Source of the DNA: Pontibacter rufus
GTDB taxonomy: Bacteria > Bacteroidota > Bacteroidia > Cytophagales > Hymenobacteraceae
Length of the DNA: 64,000 nt
Assembly (NCBI RefSeq): GCF_015694705.1
Contig: NZ_JADQDR010000002.1
Coordinates: 248,001 to 312,000, forward strand
Reading direction: 5' to 3'
In this document: positions 28,301 through 36,810 of the stretch, piece after piece
Numbering within the stretch: the first letter of the stretch is position 1
How the letters are laid out: each line of letters begins with the position of its first letter
The notes under the pieces: generated by a model
What the model saw: the letters and a program-made list of their open reading frames with translations, nothing else
Database searches by the model: none
What the model was told of the DNA's origin: nothing
Program-made: the position numbers and the translations under genes

Positions 28301-28413
28301 GCGACAAGGCCGGAGCGCTCGTCATACACGCCGTTGCGCGGAAAAGTATCCTGCGCCATTACGCTTCCTGCCCCTAAAGCCAGGAAAGCTGCAATGGTAA
28401 AGACTTTCTTCAT
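25390..28413 (-). CDS. Large exported protein with two amidohydrolase modules
   Basis: This 1007-residue protein carries a signal peptide (MKKVFTIAAFLALGAGSVMAQ). The first amidohydrolase-like half (residues about 30-420) has YPGLVDMFSNYGLPEV in place of the HxH site and seems degenerate. A beta-rich linker (about 425-560) follows. The second half (about 565-950) keeps TAGIIDEHSHIALDD with the HxH pair, plus the ITCHSYVQSEI and VNTFTHILEGYKV histidines and INSDDAEMARR for the catalytic Asp. It probably hydrolyses a cyclic amide or dipeptide-like bond in the periplasm. It is first in an operon with the 450-residue homologue. Confidence 0.85.
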   Translation of the reverse strand: MKKVFTIAAFLALGAGSVMAQDTFPRNGVYDERSGLVAFTNATIHTDYKTTIPNATLLIRNGKVEAVGAGVKVPAGAVVIDAKDKHIYPGLVDMFSNYGLPEVKEARVGYGSPPHPESDKQGAYAWNQAIRPETNAVELFKADKEEAEALRKLGFGAVLSVYQDGIARGTAALVTLADDRENEVIVLDKAAGALSLDRGSSQQDYPNSLMGAVALLRQTYLDAQWNTQNPAKEQNISLKAFAEANKYPQVFEVENKLNLIRADKVGDEFGKQYIIKGAGDEYQMLHEVKATNAPLILTVNYPDAYNVEDPFDARRVSLADMKHWEMAPANAAMLQKAGITFAFTASDLKDKKDFLPNVRKAIKYGLPAEEALKALTATPAALLHAENKIGSLDKGKLANFLITSGNLFDEDNLILENWVQGHQYKVTEVPTDYRGVYTLKVGNEPVRRLLIAGTAEKPELKVIAQDTVKGKISFDNNLVTLSFDKSKTNKEAIRLSGWLADKNMQGEGKLPDASTVKWVATFSEAMSAKAKKDSTKTAAPVQLGKLIYPFAAFGQSELPKQETVLIKNATIWTGEKEGKLENTDVLLKNGKIAQVGKNLSEPGAKVIDGTGKHVTAGIIDEHSHIALDDINEGTQAVTSEVRMSDVLNSEDVNIYRQLAGGVTTTQLLHGSANPIGGQSAIIKMRWGKSPQELLVENADPFIKFALGENVKQSNRDRVHSIRFPQTRMGVEQVYVDAFQRAKEYEQAWKDYNNLSKRQKAKTAAPRRDLELDALVEILNDKRFITCHSYVQSEINMMMKVGDEMGFKVNTFTHILEGYKVADKMAARGIGAGTFSDWWAYKMEVKDAIPQNAGIMSEVGVVTAINSDDAEMARRLNQEAAKSVKYAGMSEEDALKMVTLNPAKLLHLDDRMGSIKAGKDADIVLWNNHPLSVYAKPLKTFVDGIAYYDVERDAQLRQDMEKERMRLVQEMLNAKTGGAKTQAPASKRVRVLDCDEVEYSQEEQSLAY

Positions 28414-28905
28414 TGATTAGTAAATTAGGGTAATATGTGGAATGGTTTATAAGTACAAGGCTCAGGTAAAAAACACAAGTATCAGGACATTTTATACCAG
28501 ACTGCTTTATTTATACAGATCTAATAATCAGGGTATTATGCTTCATAATACAGTGCCCGGAAGGATATTTCAGGTTGTTCTGTTACTTGGTTATCCAAAT
28601 ATAGCCAGCGCTGATAAGAATATCTAGCAGGCAAACCGTTATTTTATCTGCTAAGGCCCGGCCATAGTGGTTCCGGACCGTACTGCTCGGTTTAAAAGAC
28701 TCAGATTTCAATCCATACGGCAGGACAATACCACATACAAAAAGTTGAATTTCAGGTGTTTAAACATCATAAAGAAATAGCCGGAATGTATGGTTTATGT
28801 TGGCCTATTTCATATCTTTCGTCTGTATAGCGCCTGCTGTTCAGCCCCGGCACTGCCTTGGTTAGCTATAAGTTTTCAGCATGTATACTTCTTAGCCTTG
28901 CTTCT
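28414..28905. other. Divergent promoter spacer
   Basis: About 490 AT-rich bases between the amidohydrolase operon and the outer membrane protein gene. A 61-codon plus-strand frame here resembles nothing known. No RNA gene or strong hairpin was seen. Confidence 0.5.
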
Positions 28906-30042
28906 ATGAAAAAGTCTCTGCTTCTTTCTGCGCTGTGCTGGCTGACAGTATGCTGCACCGCCCCTTTGCTCAGCAATGCCCAGACCGCTTCCCCGGATTC
29001 GGCAGCTGCGCCAGCCACAAGTATAAAAGGCCTTATTCCGATTCCGGTGATTTATTATACCCCCGATACCCGCCTGGGTGTTGGCGCTGCCGTCATCGGC
29101 TTTCTGCGCCTCAAGAGCAGGCACAACGACACCTATACCCGCCTGTCCACGGCACGCATTCTGGTAGATTATACCCTGAACAAACAGACGGACCAGCAAA
29201 TGGAGTGGAACGTGTTTACGCGTGAGGAAAGATATTTGCTGCGCGGCGAGCTGCGTCACCGCGTATACACCGACCGGTTTTACGGCATTGGCAACAACAC
29301 CCCCGAAACGGATGAGGGCAAGTATAAATACGCGCTTGTCGGCGCCAAGCTGGCCGCTTTAAAGAACATGGGCAGCCATACTTTCCTGGGGGTGGATTAT
29401 CAACTGACAAACTATTATGATCTGCGGTTGGACTCGATAAGCGGCGACCGAGAAAGCCTGCTGCAAACGCATCATATTGCTGGCTACCAGGGCGGCCTGA
29501 ACAGCGGTGTGGGCCTGGTGTTTCTGTTTGACACGCGCGACAATACCGCCTACGCCAGCAGCGGCATGTTGCTCGAAGCCTCTGCTTACCAGTTCGGAAA
29601 ACTCTTTGGCGGCGATTTCAATTACAAAAATTTCAACTTGATTTTCAGTAAGTTCTTTGAACTACGGCCAGCCCATGTTCTTGCCACAAACACTGTAATC
29701 AACCTGAACAACGGTGCAGTGCCCGTTATGCGCCTGTCTGCCGCCGGCGGCGACAAGATTCTGCGCGGCTACGCCCGCAACCGTTTTGTGGACAACAACT
29801 TTGCCGGTACGCAGCTGGAGTATCGCTTCCCGCTGTACCGTAAACTGGGTATGGCTGTTTTTACAGGAATAGGTGATGTATTTAATAAACCTGCTGATGT
29901 AAACTTTTCAACTCTTAAATACTCGCTCGGCACCGGCCTGCGCTATGCTCTTAACCCCGAACAAAAACTGAACCTGCGCTTTGATCTGGGCTATGGCAGC
30001 GAAGGTGCTAATTTCTATATTGTAATTGGAGAAGCATTTTAA
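28906..30042 (+). CDS. BamA/TamA-like (D15 surface antigen) outer membrane beta-barrel protein
   Basis: The chosen ATG at 28906 starts a signal peptide (MKKSLLLSALCWLTVCC...LLSNAQ); the longer frame would use a TTG. The 378-residue protein consists of a 16-strand-type barrel of the D15/Omp85 C-terminal family without POTRA domains. Marks are IPVIYYTPDTRLGVGAAVIGF at the start, FLFDTRDNTAYASSGMLLEA in the middle, and the lid-loop region GGDKILRGYARNRFVDNN followed by GTQLEYRFPL. Short D15 proteins are of unknown function, with surface display of lipases in some fusions. It stands alone. Confidence 0.85.
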   Translation: MKKSLLLSALCWLTVCCTAPLLSNAQTASPDSAAAPATSIKGLIPIPVIYYTPDTRLGVGAAVIGFLRLKSRHNDTYTRLSTARILVDYTLNKQTDQQMEWNVFTREERYLLRGELRHRVYTDRFYGIGNNTPETDEGKYKYALVGAKLAALKNMGSHTFLGVDYQLTNYYDLRLDSISGDRESLLQTHHIAGYQGGLNSGVGLVFLFDTRDNTAYASSGMLLEASAYQFGKLFGGDFNYKNFNLIFSKFFELRPAHVLATNTVINLNNGAVPVMRLSAAGGDKILRGYARNRFVDNNFAGTQLEYRFPLYRKLGMAVFTGIGDVFNKPADVNFSTLKYSLGTGLRYALNPEQKLNLRFDLGYGSEGANFYIVIGEAF

Positions 30043-30092
30043 TAAAGCACCCGGATAAATGCTGACAAGCAGCATAATTCATTAAAAACAGT

Positions 30093-30100
30093 TACTTTTG
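30093..30100 (+). promoter_or_regulatory. Bacteroidota-type -7 box upstream of the rhodanese gene
   Basis: TACTTTTG matches TAnnTTTG exactly, 29 bases before the ATG at 30129. No clear -33 element was recognised. Confidence 0.4.
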
Positions 30101-30128
30101 TTCATCCTTCCATCAGAAAACATACTTT

Positions 30129-30533
30129 ATGAAATACTTTGCTATACTGTTGCTACTTGCCACCATGAGCTGCGCCACCACACAGCCGCAAACCACCGCA
30201 ACAGCAGATGTACAGGTACTAACGCCAACCGAGTACAAAGCGCAGCAGCCCACCCGCAAAGACGTGTTGCTGGACGTACGCACGCCCGAAGAGTATGCGA
30301 CCGGCCACTTGGAGAATGCCCGAAACGTGGATTACCGCGGCGGCGCCTTTGCCGAAGAGATGAAGAACTGGGACAAGAACAAAGTATACTACCTGTATTG
30401 TGCCTCCGGCAATCGCAGCGGCAAAGCGGCTGAATTACTCAAAGAGGCCGGCTTTAAGCACATTTACAACATAGGCGGATTTCCGGCGCTGCAGGAAGCG
30501 AATTTACCGGTAGAGAAAGAAACGCAGCAGTAA
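30129..30533 (+). CDS. Rhodanese-like lipoprotein
   Basis: This 134-residue lipoprotein has a lipobox LATMSC with Cys15. The rhodanese domain spans about residues 28-125: LLDVRTPEEYATGHLENARNV (Asp49, Arg51) and the active-site loop YCASGNRSGKA with the catalytic Cys91. It should transfer sulfane sulfur or act as a thiol-handling protein in the periplasm. It is followed 100 bases later by sbcD. Confidence 0.9.
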   Translation: MKYFAILLLLATMSCATTQPQTTATADVQVLTPTEYKAQQPTRKDVLLDVRTPEEYATGHLENARNVDYRGGAFAEEMKNWDKNKVYYLYCASGNRSGKAAELLKEAGFKHIYNIGGFPALQEANLPVEKETQQ

Positions 30534-30632
30534 AAACCTGACCGCAGTTTATTTTCTACTCTTTTCCCGGCGCTGCTTGCAATATCGCCTGCGCCTGCTG
30601 TATCTTGAAGCGGAATAAGGGAAAGAAAGGAC

Positions 30633-31865
30633 ATGCGCGTATTACATACCTCCGACTGGCACCTGGGCCAGCGCCTCGTTAACCTCGAACGCACCGAAGA
30701 ACACCAGCATTTCCTCGACTGGCTGCTGCAAACCATTGCGCAGGAGCAGGTAGAAGTGCTGCTGATGTCGGGAGATGTGTTCGACAACGGCGCGCCCTCT
30801 AATACCGCGCTCAAGCTATACTATGATTTCCTGCGTCGCATCTGCGCTACCTGCTGCCGCCACATCATCATCACAGGCGGCAACCACGATTCTGTTTCTA
30901 CCCTCAACGCGCCTAAAGAGCTGCTGGAGTGCTTCAACATTTACGTAATAGGCGGCGCCTCGCAAAACCCGCTGGACGAGTTGCTGGAACTGCGCTGCGA
31001 ACAGGGCAAATTACAACTGGTAGTCTGTGCCGTGCCGTTTCTCCGCGACCGCGATGTGCGTCTGTCGGTGCCCGGCGAAACGTTTGAGGAGCGCGAACAG
31101 CGCATCAAACAAGGTATAGCCGCGCATTACGAAGCTTTTGTACCGCACATCCAGCCGTATAAAACGCAACGTATACCCGTCATCGCCATGGGCCACCTGT
31201 TTGCTGCCGGCGGCACTGCCTCCGAGAGCGAGAAGGAAATACACGTGGGCAACCTCGGCCAGATTGGCGCCGACCAGTTCCCGAAGGAGTTTGATTACGT
31301 AGCCCTGGGCCACCTGCACCGTCCGCAGCAGGTCAACCAGACGCATCACATCCGCTACTCCGGCTCTCCTATTCCGCTTAGCTTCAGCGAAGTAACCGAC
31401 AGGAAAGTAATATTTATACTTGATTTTGAAGCCGGCAAGCTGGCAAACCTGCGCGAGTTGGAAATACCCTGCCGCCGCAAACTGCTGCGCTTTAAAGGAC
31501 CGCTCGACAAGGTGAAGCAACAACTGGCCGTGTACGACAACAGTGCCTATGCGTTAACTGCCTGGGCCGAGCTGCAACTGGAACTCGATGCGCCCCTCCC
31601 CGACCTGAACGAGCAACTGGAGGAAGTGCTGCGGCTAAAAAGCACAGAACTGCAACTGCTCATTCATCGCCCGCCCATCATTAAAGCAGCCGCGCAAACG
31701 CTGGCACAGCAGGTACAGCCCGAAGCCGACCTCCATACCTTACGCGAGCAGGACGTGTTCCTGAAACGCTGCCAAAGCGCCTTCCCCGACAACGACCATA
31801 CTGAACTGGTGTCCACCTTTTCGGAGCTGCTGGAGTTGATGGAGCAGGGAGAGTTAGAGAGCTGA
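30633..31865 (+). CDS. sbcD: Exonuclease SbcCD, nuclease subunit D
   Basis: This 410-residue Mre11-type phosphoesterase shows the expected metal motifs in order: TSDWHLGQ (Asp8, His10), LMSGDVFDNG, TGGNHDS, IAMGHLFAAGG and ALGHLHRPQ. A C-terminal capping region (about 275-400) should bind the coiled coil of SbcC. Together they cut hairpins and process double-strand DNA ends. sbcC follows in the same direction, but an inverted-repeat element of about 236 bases sits in the 289-base gap, which is unusual because the two genes usually overlap or nearly touch. Confidence 0.95.
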   Translation: MRVLHTSDWHLGQRLVNLERTEEHQHFLDWLLQTIAQEQVEVLLMSGDVFDNGAPSNTALKLYYDFLRRICATCCRHIIITGGNHDSVSTLNAPKELLECFNIYVIGGASQNPLDELLELRCEQGKLQLVVCAVPFLRDRDVRLSVPGETFEEREQRIKQGIAAHYEAFVPHIQPYKTQRIPVIAMGHLFAAGGTASESEKEIHVGNLGQIGADQFPKEFDYVALGHLHRPQQVNQTHHIRYSGSPIPLSFSEVTDRKVIFILDFEAGKLANLRELEIPCRRKLLRFKGPLDKVKQQLAVYDNSAYALTAWAELQLELDAPLPDLNEQLEEVLRLKSTELQLLIHRPPIIKAAAQTLAQQVQPEADLHTLREQDVFLKRCQSAFPDNDHTELVSTFSELLELMEQGELES

Positions 31866-31890
31866 GAATTAAAAGGGAAGATTTAGTATG

Positions 31891-32126
31891 ACCTCGCAGC
31901 GTGCGCAGCTCCTGCGAGCGTCTTGCCAGCCACGAAGTATAAATGTCTGAATCAGGATTTACAGGATGAAAGGATTTGCAGGATATAGAAGTATAAATTT
32001 AAAGATAACACAGATAAGCAATCCCTAATCCGGAGTATAGAAATTCTGTTCATCCTGGCGGTGGAGCCCTCGACAAATCCTGCTGATTCTGATTCTGACA
32101 AAAAGGAGCTGCGCACGCTGCGAGGT
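31891..32126. repeat. MITE-like element with 23-bp terminal inverted repeats between sbcD and sbcC
   Basis: Bases 31891-31913 and 32104-32126 are perfect 23-bp inverted repeats (start ACCTCGCAGCGTGCGCAGCT). ATG flanks both ends (31888-31890 and 32127-32129), consistent with a 3-bp target duplication or chance. The interior has no gene; it holds two AGGATTTRCAGGAT units at 31954-31967 and 31971-31984 and a partly complementary segment near 32075-32100. The outer motif recurs at 47368. Confidence 0.65.
31954..31984. repeat. Tandem AGGATTTRCAGGAT repeats
   Basis: Two 14-base units with a 17-base period sit inside the inverted-repeat element. I recall similar AATCCTG/CAGGAT repeats as dispersed intergenic elements in Bacteroidota and other phyla. 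Confidence 0.6.
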
Positions 32127-32154
32127 ATGACTTTAAAATAAACACATTACCAAC

Positions 32155-35100
32155 ATGAAAATCCTTGCTGTCCGTTTCCAGAACCTGAACTCCCTGAAAG
32201 GAGAGCACGAAATCCGCTTCGACCAGAGCCCCCTGGCAGAGGCCGGGCTGTTTGCTATTACGGGCCAGACGGGAGCAGGCAAAACCACCATTCTGGATGC
32301 GATAACAGTTGGATTGTACGGCCTGGTGCACCGCCACAGCAACGACAAGCCGCTGGAACTGATGACGCGCCACACGGCCGAGAGCTTTGCAGAGGTTACA
32401 TTTGAAGCCAATGGTAAGCGCTACCGTTCCAAGTGGCACATCCGCCGTAGCCGCGGCAAAGCAGGCGGCAACATGCAGCCGGTACACATGGAGTTGTACG
32501 ACTTTGAGGAAGACGCGCTGTTTGACCTGAAACCCAGCCAGGTACCGGAAAAAGTGGCCGAACTATGCGGCCTGGACTACAACCAGTTTCTGCGCTCCGT
32601 CATGCTCTCGCAGGGCGATTTTGCACGCTTCCTGAAGGCCAACCCCAACGAGCGCAGCAGCCTGTTGGAAAAGATCACAGATACACACATCTATTCCGAA
32701 ATATCAAAATCTGCTTTTAAGAAGGCCAAGGAAGAGCAACAGAAAAAGGAAGATTTAGAACGTCGTCTGCAGGACACGTCCCTGCTGCCTGAAGAGCAGC
32801 GCCAGGCTTATGAACAAAGTATAAACGAACTGGCAGCACAAGAGGCCATACTCCAACAGGACATCTCCGTACTACAGGCACAGGTACAATGGCTGCAGCA
32901 GGTAGCTGTCCTGCAGGCGAAAAAGCAGCAGCAACAAGCGGCTCTGCAGGTGCAGGAGCAGAAGCTGGAGAGCCTGAAGCCGGACTTCCGGAAGCTGCAG
33001 CAGCATGAACAGGCGCATCAGTTTGCAGGCGAACTAGCAGAAATCCGCAGCGCCAACGGCAGGCTGACGGAAGTACAGGAACAACTCCTGACACTGGAGC
33101 AACGGCTGCCGGTGCTGGAAACGGAACTGGAACTAGCCGGAAACATTGCTGCCGAAGCTGGTAAAGCCCATCAGCAGCAGGAAGAAGCGCTGCAAAAACT
33201 GGAGCCGCTGCTCGCGCAGGTCGTTAAACTGGATCACCAGTTGCACACCATCCGCGACAATTATAAGCAAGATAAAGAGGCCTATGTTGCTTTTGAGGAG
33301 CAACTGAAGCAGGAACAGATGCTGCTGCAAACCCGCCAACAGGAGCTGGACGAGCTGACACAGCAGGCGGCAAGTATAAAAAGCTGGCTGGAGCAGCATG
33401 CACGCCTGCAGGATTTACACGAGCATCTGCCGGAATTCAGGAGCACCCTGCGCGATATACAGGAAGTGGAGCAACGCATCAAACGCAACCAACAGGAGCA
33501 GCAGGAGTTGCAACAGCAGCTCCGCCAGGAAGCACAGCAGGCAGCACAACTGGAACTGGTACAGGCGCAGCAACAGGTACAGCAGCAACAGCTGAACATA
33601 CAAAAACAGGAAAAGCTGGCCCGGCTGCAAAGCATGCTTTCTGATAAAAGTATGGAGGAGCTGGAACAGGCGGCGCAGGCACAGCCGGCAATGCTGGCCA
33701 GGTATGAGCGCCTGCAGGAACTCGCCCGGCAACATGCCATACTTCAGCAAAAGTTGCAAAGTATTGACAACCAATGGCAGGAGCACAGGCAGGAAGAAGC
33801 AACCAAAAAAACACAACTGCAGGCGGCACAGCAGCAGTATGAAGATGCCACAGCGCACCTGGCCACGCTCCAGAAACTGGTGCTTTTGCAACAGCAGATG
33901 CAGCAATACGAGGAGGCGCGCCATACCTTAAAACCGGACGAGCCCTGTCCACTTTGCGGCTCTGTGCACCATCCTTTTGCGGAAGACGGTTATACTTTCG
34001 ATTTGCCGGAAGAAGTACAGAAACGCGACAAGCAGCAGGCATTGGCAAAAGAGCTGGAACAACAGGTAAATGCACTGCAACTGCAGTTGAGTGCGCTGGC
34101 GCAAAAGCAAAGTATGGCCGCCGCATCCAAAGCCGAAACAGAAACGGAGTTAAGCCGCCTGCACCATACATTCACGCAGCTGGCCGGGGGCATTTCTGAA
34201 AGTATAAGTATAAGCGATGGGGCCGGATTGGCGGAACTGATGCTGGCGCAGCAGGAATCGGCAGATGCGTTGCAGCAAAAACTAACACAGGCGCGCACGC
34301 TGAGCCGGGAACTGGAAAGTATAAACCAGGCGCTGCAACTGCTGCGCGAAGCACAGGTGCAGGCAACGGGCAAGTATAACCAGCTGCAGCAGTCGGACAG
34401 AATGCTGCAAACCCAGCTGCAGAAGCTCCAAACCATACTTGCCGATGAGCAGGAACAGCAGCAGGACCACACGCAAACTGCCGAATCATTTGCTGCCTCT
34501 TTCGGATTGGTTTATAAACCGGAAGAGCGGCAGCAACTGTTACAAACGTTGGAACAGCAGTCTGCCGCTTTTGCACAAAAGCAGCAGGCGCTGGAACAAA
34601 GGCGGGAGAAGTATGTAGAGTTGAAGGCAGAAGTTAACAACCGGAAAGCCAACGCGCAGCAGAAGGAAAAAGAATTGCAGGAGCGGCAGCAGGCTCTGAA
34701 GGAAGCACACGAGCACCTCACACAAATAAAAGCAGCGCGTCAGGAATTATTCGGGGAAAAAGACCCGGAGCAGGAGCGCCAGCAGGCCCGGCAGGCATTG
34801 CGCCTCCATGCCCTGCAAGCCGAAGAGGCGCGTACCAGGCAGCTGCAAAAGCAGCAGGAACTTCGCGAATCCCGCGCGCGCCAGGCAGAATGCCACGCCA
34901 AACAACAGCAAAATAAATCGGTGCTGAACGAGCTGAAAGAAGGATTGCTGCGCGTGCTCCGGCAAAAAGGCATCGAAACGATAGAGGCGCTCAGCCAGAT
35001 GCTCCTTGACCGCGACGAAGCCGAACGCCTTGCCAACCTCAAAGCCCAGACCGAAAAACACCTGACGGAGCTGCGGAAGTCGCTGCGTGATGTGCAGCAG

Positions 35101-35808
35101 GAACTGGCGCAAACCCAGGCCCTGGAATTGACAACGGAAAATACAGACCTCTTACAAAACCAGTATCAGGAGAAAATAGCGCAGCAGCGCGACCTGATTG
35201 GGCAGCGCGCCCGCTGTCAGCAACTACTGGAGCAGGATGCACAGCAGCGCGAAAAAAACAGGGAACTGGCCGGGCAACTGCAAACGCAGCAGCAGGTATA
35301 TCACCGCTGGGCACAGCTCTCAGATTTAATCGGATCGGCAGATGGCAACAAATTCAGCCGCTTTGCGCAGGGGCTTACGCTGGCACGGCTGGTGGAACTG
35401 GCCAACCGGCACCTGCAAAAGCTCAACGACCGCTACCGCATCCTTAAAAGCCAGGAGGAAGACCTCGAACTGCTGATTGTGGATACCTACCAGGCCGAGG
35501 CCGTGCGCCCGATGAACACGTTATCCGGGGGAGAGAGTTTTCTGGTGAGCCTCTCGCTGGCATTGGGCCTCTCTGACTTGGCCGGACGCCGTACGCAGAT
35601 CAACTCTCTGTTCATAGATGAAGGCTTCGGCACACTGGACGCAGAAACGCTGGATGCCGCTATCTCGACACTGGAAAACCTGCAGGCCAGCGGCAAAATG
35701 ATTGGTATTATTTCGCATGTGGAGGCGCTGAAGGAACGCATCGGCACCCAGATAAAAGTACAACGGCAGGCCGGTGGCATAAGTATAATAGAAGTGGTGG
35801 GTGGATAA
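32155..35808 (+). CDS. sbcC: Exonuclease SbcCD, ATPase subunit C
   Basis: This 1217-residue SMC-like ATPase has Walker A ITGQTGAGKTTILDAI (P-loop at residues 37-44), a long coiled coil interrupted by the zinc hook CPLCG (Cys598, Cys601), the ABC signature LSGGESFLVSLSLALG (about residue 1123) and Walker B SLFIDEGFGTLD (about 1150). The coiled coil is unusually rich in glutamine, with many QQ and QQQ runs. It forms the SbcCD complex with sbcD upstream and powers opening of DNA ends and hairpins. Closely spaced AAGTATA words occur at 34200-34212, where they encode Ser-Ile dipeptides. Confidence 0.95.
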   Translation: MKILAVRFQNLNSLKGEHEIRFDQSPLAEAGLFAITGQTGAGKTTILDAITVGLYGLVHRHSNDKPLELMTRHTAESFAEVTFEANGKRYRSKWHIRRSRGKAGGNMQPVHMELYDFEEDALFDLKPSQVPEKVAELCGLDYNQFLRSVMLSQGDFARFLKANPNERSSLLEKITDTHIYSEISKSAFKKAKEEQQKKEDLERRLQDTSLLPEEQRQAYEQSINELAAQEAILQQDISVLQAQVQWLQQVAVLQAKKQQQQAALQVQEQKLESLKPDFRKLQQHEQAHQFAGELAEIRSANGRLTEVQEQLLTLEQRLPVLETELELAGNIAAEAGKAHQQQEEALQKLEPLLAQVVKLDHQLHTIRDNYKQDKEAYVAFEEQLKQEQMLLQTRQQELDELTQQAASIKSWLEQHARLQDLHEHLPEFRSTLRDIQEVEQRIKRNQQEQQELQQQLRQEAQQAAQLELVQAQQQVQQQQLNIQKQEKLARLQSMLSDKSMEELEQAAQAQPAMLARYERLQELARQHAILQQKLQSIDNQWQEHRQEEATKKTQLQAAQQQYEDATAHLATLQKLVLLQQQMQQYEEARHTLKPDEPCPLCGSVHHPFAEDGYTFDLPEEVQKRDKQQALAKELEQQVNALQLQLSALAQKQSMAAASKAETETELSRLHHTFTQLAGGISESISISDGAGLAELMLAQQESADALQQKLTQARTLSRELESINQALQLLREAQVQATGKYNQLQQSDRMLQTQLQKLQTILADEQEQQQDHTQTAESFAASFGLVYKPEERQQLLQTLEQQSAAFAQKQQALEQRREKYVELKAEVNNRKANAQQKEKELQERQQALKEAHEHLTQIKAARQELFGEKDPEQERQQARQALRLHALQAEEARTRQLQKQQELRESRARQAECHAKQQQNKSVLNELKEGLLRVLRQKGIETIEALSQMLLDRDEAERLANLKAQTEKHLTELRKSLRDVQQELAQTQALELTTENTDLLQNQYQEKIAQQRDLIGQRARCQQLLEQDAQQREKNRELAGQLQTQQQVYHRWAQLSDLIGSADGNKFSRFAQGLTLARLVELANRHLQKLNDRYRILKSQEEDLELLIVDTYQAEAVRPMNTLSGGESFLVSLSLALGLSDLAGRRTQINSLFIDEGFGTLDAETLDAAISTLENLQASGKMIGIISHVEALKERIGTQIKVQRQAGGISIIEVVGG

Positions 35809-35899
35809 TTATCGTATTAGCACATTTACTGATGATGCTGCTGTGCGGCTGCCAAAATTCCAGTGACCTTATGTACGGCTTTCACCTGATGCTTATGCA

Positions 35900-36703
35900 A
35901 TGAAGCTACCACTTTATCACTTATTCCTGATTTATACCCTGCTGGCCACCTCCTGCCAGCACGATCGGAGGGATGCACAGGAGCAGTTCCGCGAACGGCA
36001 ACAGGCGATACTGGAGCGGGCACAGGAGCAACAACCTGCCACCTCGCCTACCACAGCTCCGACTGCTAACACCGCACCCGTCGACACAGAAAAATCCGCA
36101 GAAGTTTTGCCGGAGAAGGAGAAACCTTCGGCCATGGCCGGCGACCGGGTGGTCGCCATAAAAGACGGCGACACCATCGTGCTGCTTCGGAACGGAGAAC
36201 AAATTACGGTGCGCCTGTATGGTGTGGACACACCCGAAAAAACGCAGGATTTCGGGCAAAAGGCCAAACAGTTTACTTCTGATCTGGTGTTTAACAAGTA
36301 TGTGCGCCTCATCCCTAAAAACAAGGATCGCTATGGCCGCACGGTGGGCACTATTCTACTGGCAGACGGGCGCAGTCTGAACGAGGAGCTGGTGCGCAAC
36401 GGCTTTGCCTGGCATTACAAAGCCTACTCCACCGATAAAAACCTGGCCAACCTGGAAGCAGACGCCCGCCGCTACAAGCGCGGCCTGTGGCAAAGCCCCA
36501 ACCCCACTCCGCCTTGGGATTACCGCAAAGACAAGCGTTCGGGAGGAAGCAAAGCAAAGCAAAGCAGGCAACTACAACAAATTCACCTGTTCCGGCAGGC
36601 GCCACCCGGCGCACCGTTTACCTGTGCAGCAGCGCCGGCTCCAAAGTATACCATTACGATAGAAGCTGCGCCGCGCTCCGGCGTTGCAAACAGGACGTTA
36701 TAA
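35900..36703 (+). CDS. Thermonuclease-family lipoprotein, C-terminus frameshifted
   Basis: The 267-residue reading begins with a lipoprotein signal (LLATSC, Cys19) and a Gln/Pro/Thr linker. A staphylococcal-nuclease-like domain follows (about residues 79-205): VVAIKDGDTIVLL, VRLYGVDTPEK (catalytic Arg, Asp and Glu) and NKDRYGRTVGTILL. After SGGSKAK the frame turns into meaningless sequence at three tandem AAAGC units (36551-36565). Removing one 5-base unit joins it to a sensible Cys-containing domain that ends at 36768. The gene is therefore either a recent frameshift, a slippage-switchable gene, or a sequencing error. It likely degrades nucleic acid in the periplasm or at the surface. Confidence 0.85.
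   Translation: MKLPLYHLFLIYTLLATSCQHDRRDAQEQFRERQQAILERAQEQQPATSPTTAPTANTAPVDTEKSAEVLPEKEKPSAMAGDRVVAIKDGDTIVLLRNGEQITVRLYGVDTPEKTQDFGQKAKQFTSDLVFNKYVRLIPKNKDRYGRTVGTILLADGRSLNEELVRNGFAWHYKAYSTDKNLANLEADARRYKRGLWQSPNPTPPWDYRKDKRSGGSKAKQSRQLQQIHLFRQAPPGAPFTCAAAPAPKYTITIEAAPRSGVANRTL
36551..36565 (+). repeat. AAAGC x3 pentanucleotide repeat at the frameshift
   Basis: Three perfect 5-base units lie inside the nuclease gene. Loss of one unit (or any change by 5 modulo 15) would restore the downstream domain to frame. Confidence 0.8.
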
Positions 36704-36768
36704 CCCTGACTGAAGCAACTGCTATCCGGCAGTATGGCCGCCGCGCCGACAAATCCTGCAGCAAATAA
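36565..36768 (+). pseudogene. Out-of-frame C-terminal Cys/His domain of the nuclease gene
   Basis: In the +2 frame relative to the nuclease, this segment encodes VYLCSSAGSKVYHY, then CAALRRC and YGRRADKSCSK, ending in TAA. The pattern Cys-x(9)-His-x(4)-Cys-x(5)-Cys is also seen in the next gene (VWICDAATADIFHTKADC, LLEC, NCQTCSKD), which supports it as the real C-terminal domain of the nuclease. The paired cysteines suggest metal binding. Confidence 0.7.
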
Positions 36769-36810
36769 TTTAGATTATGCTATATTTACGTTTCGCCATT
36801 GATACATTCC

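Noticed and set aside
28442-28627. 61-codon plus-strand frame in the divergent spacer
   Set aside because: Random-looking translation in AT-rich promoter DNA.
31954-31984. Possible CRISPR-like array
   Set aside because: Only two 14-base units with a 3-base gap; no regular spacers and no cas genes in the window.
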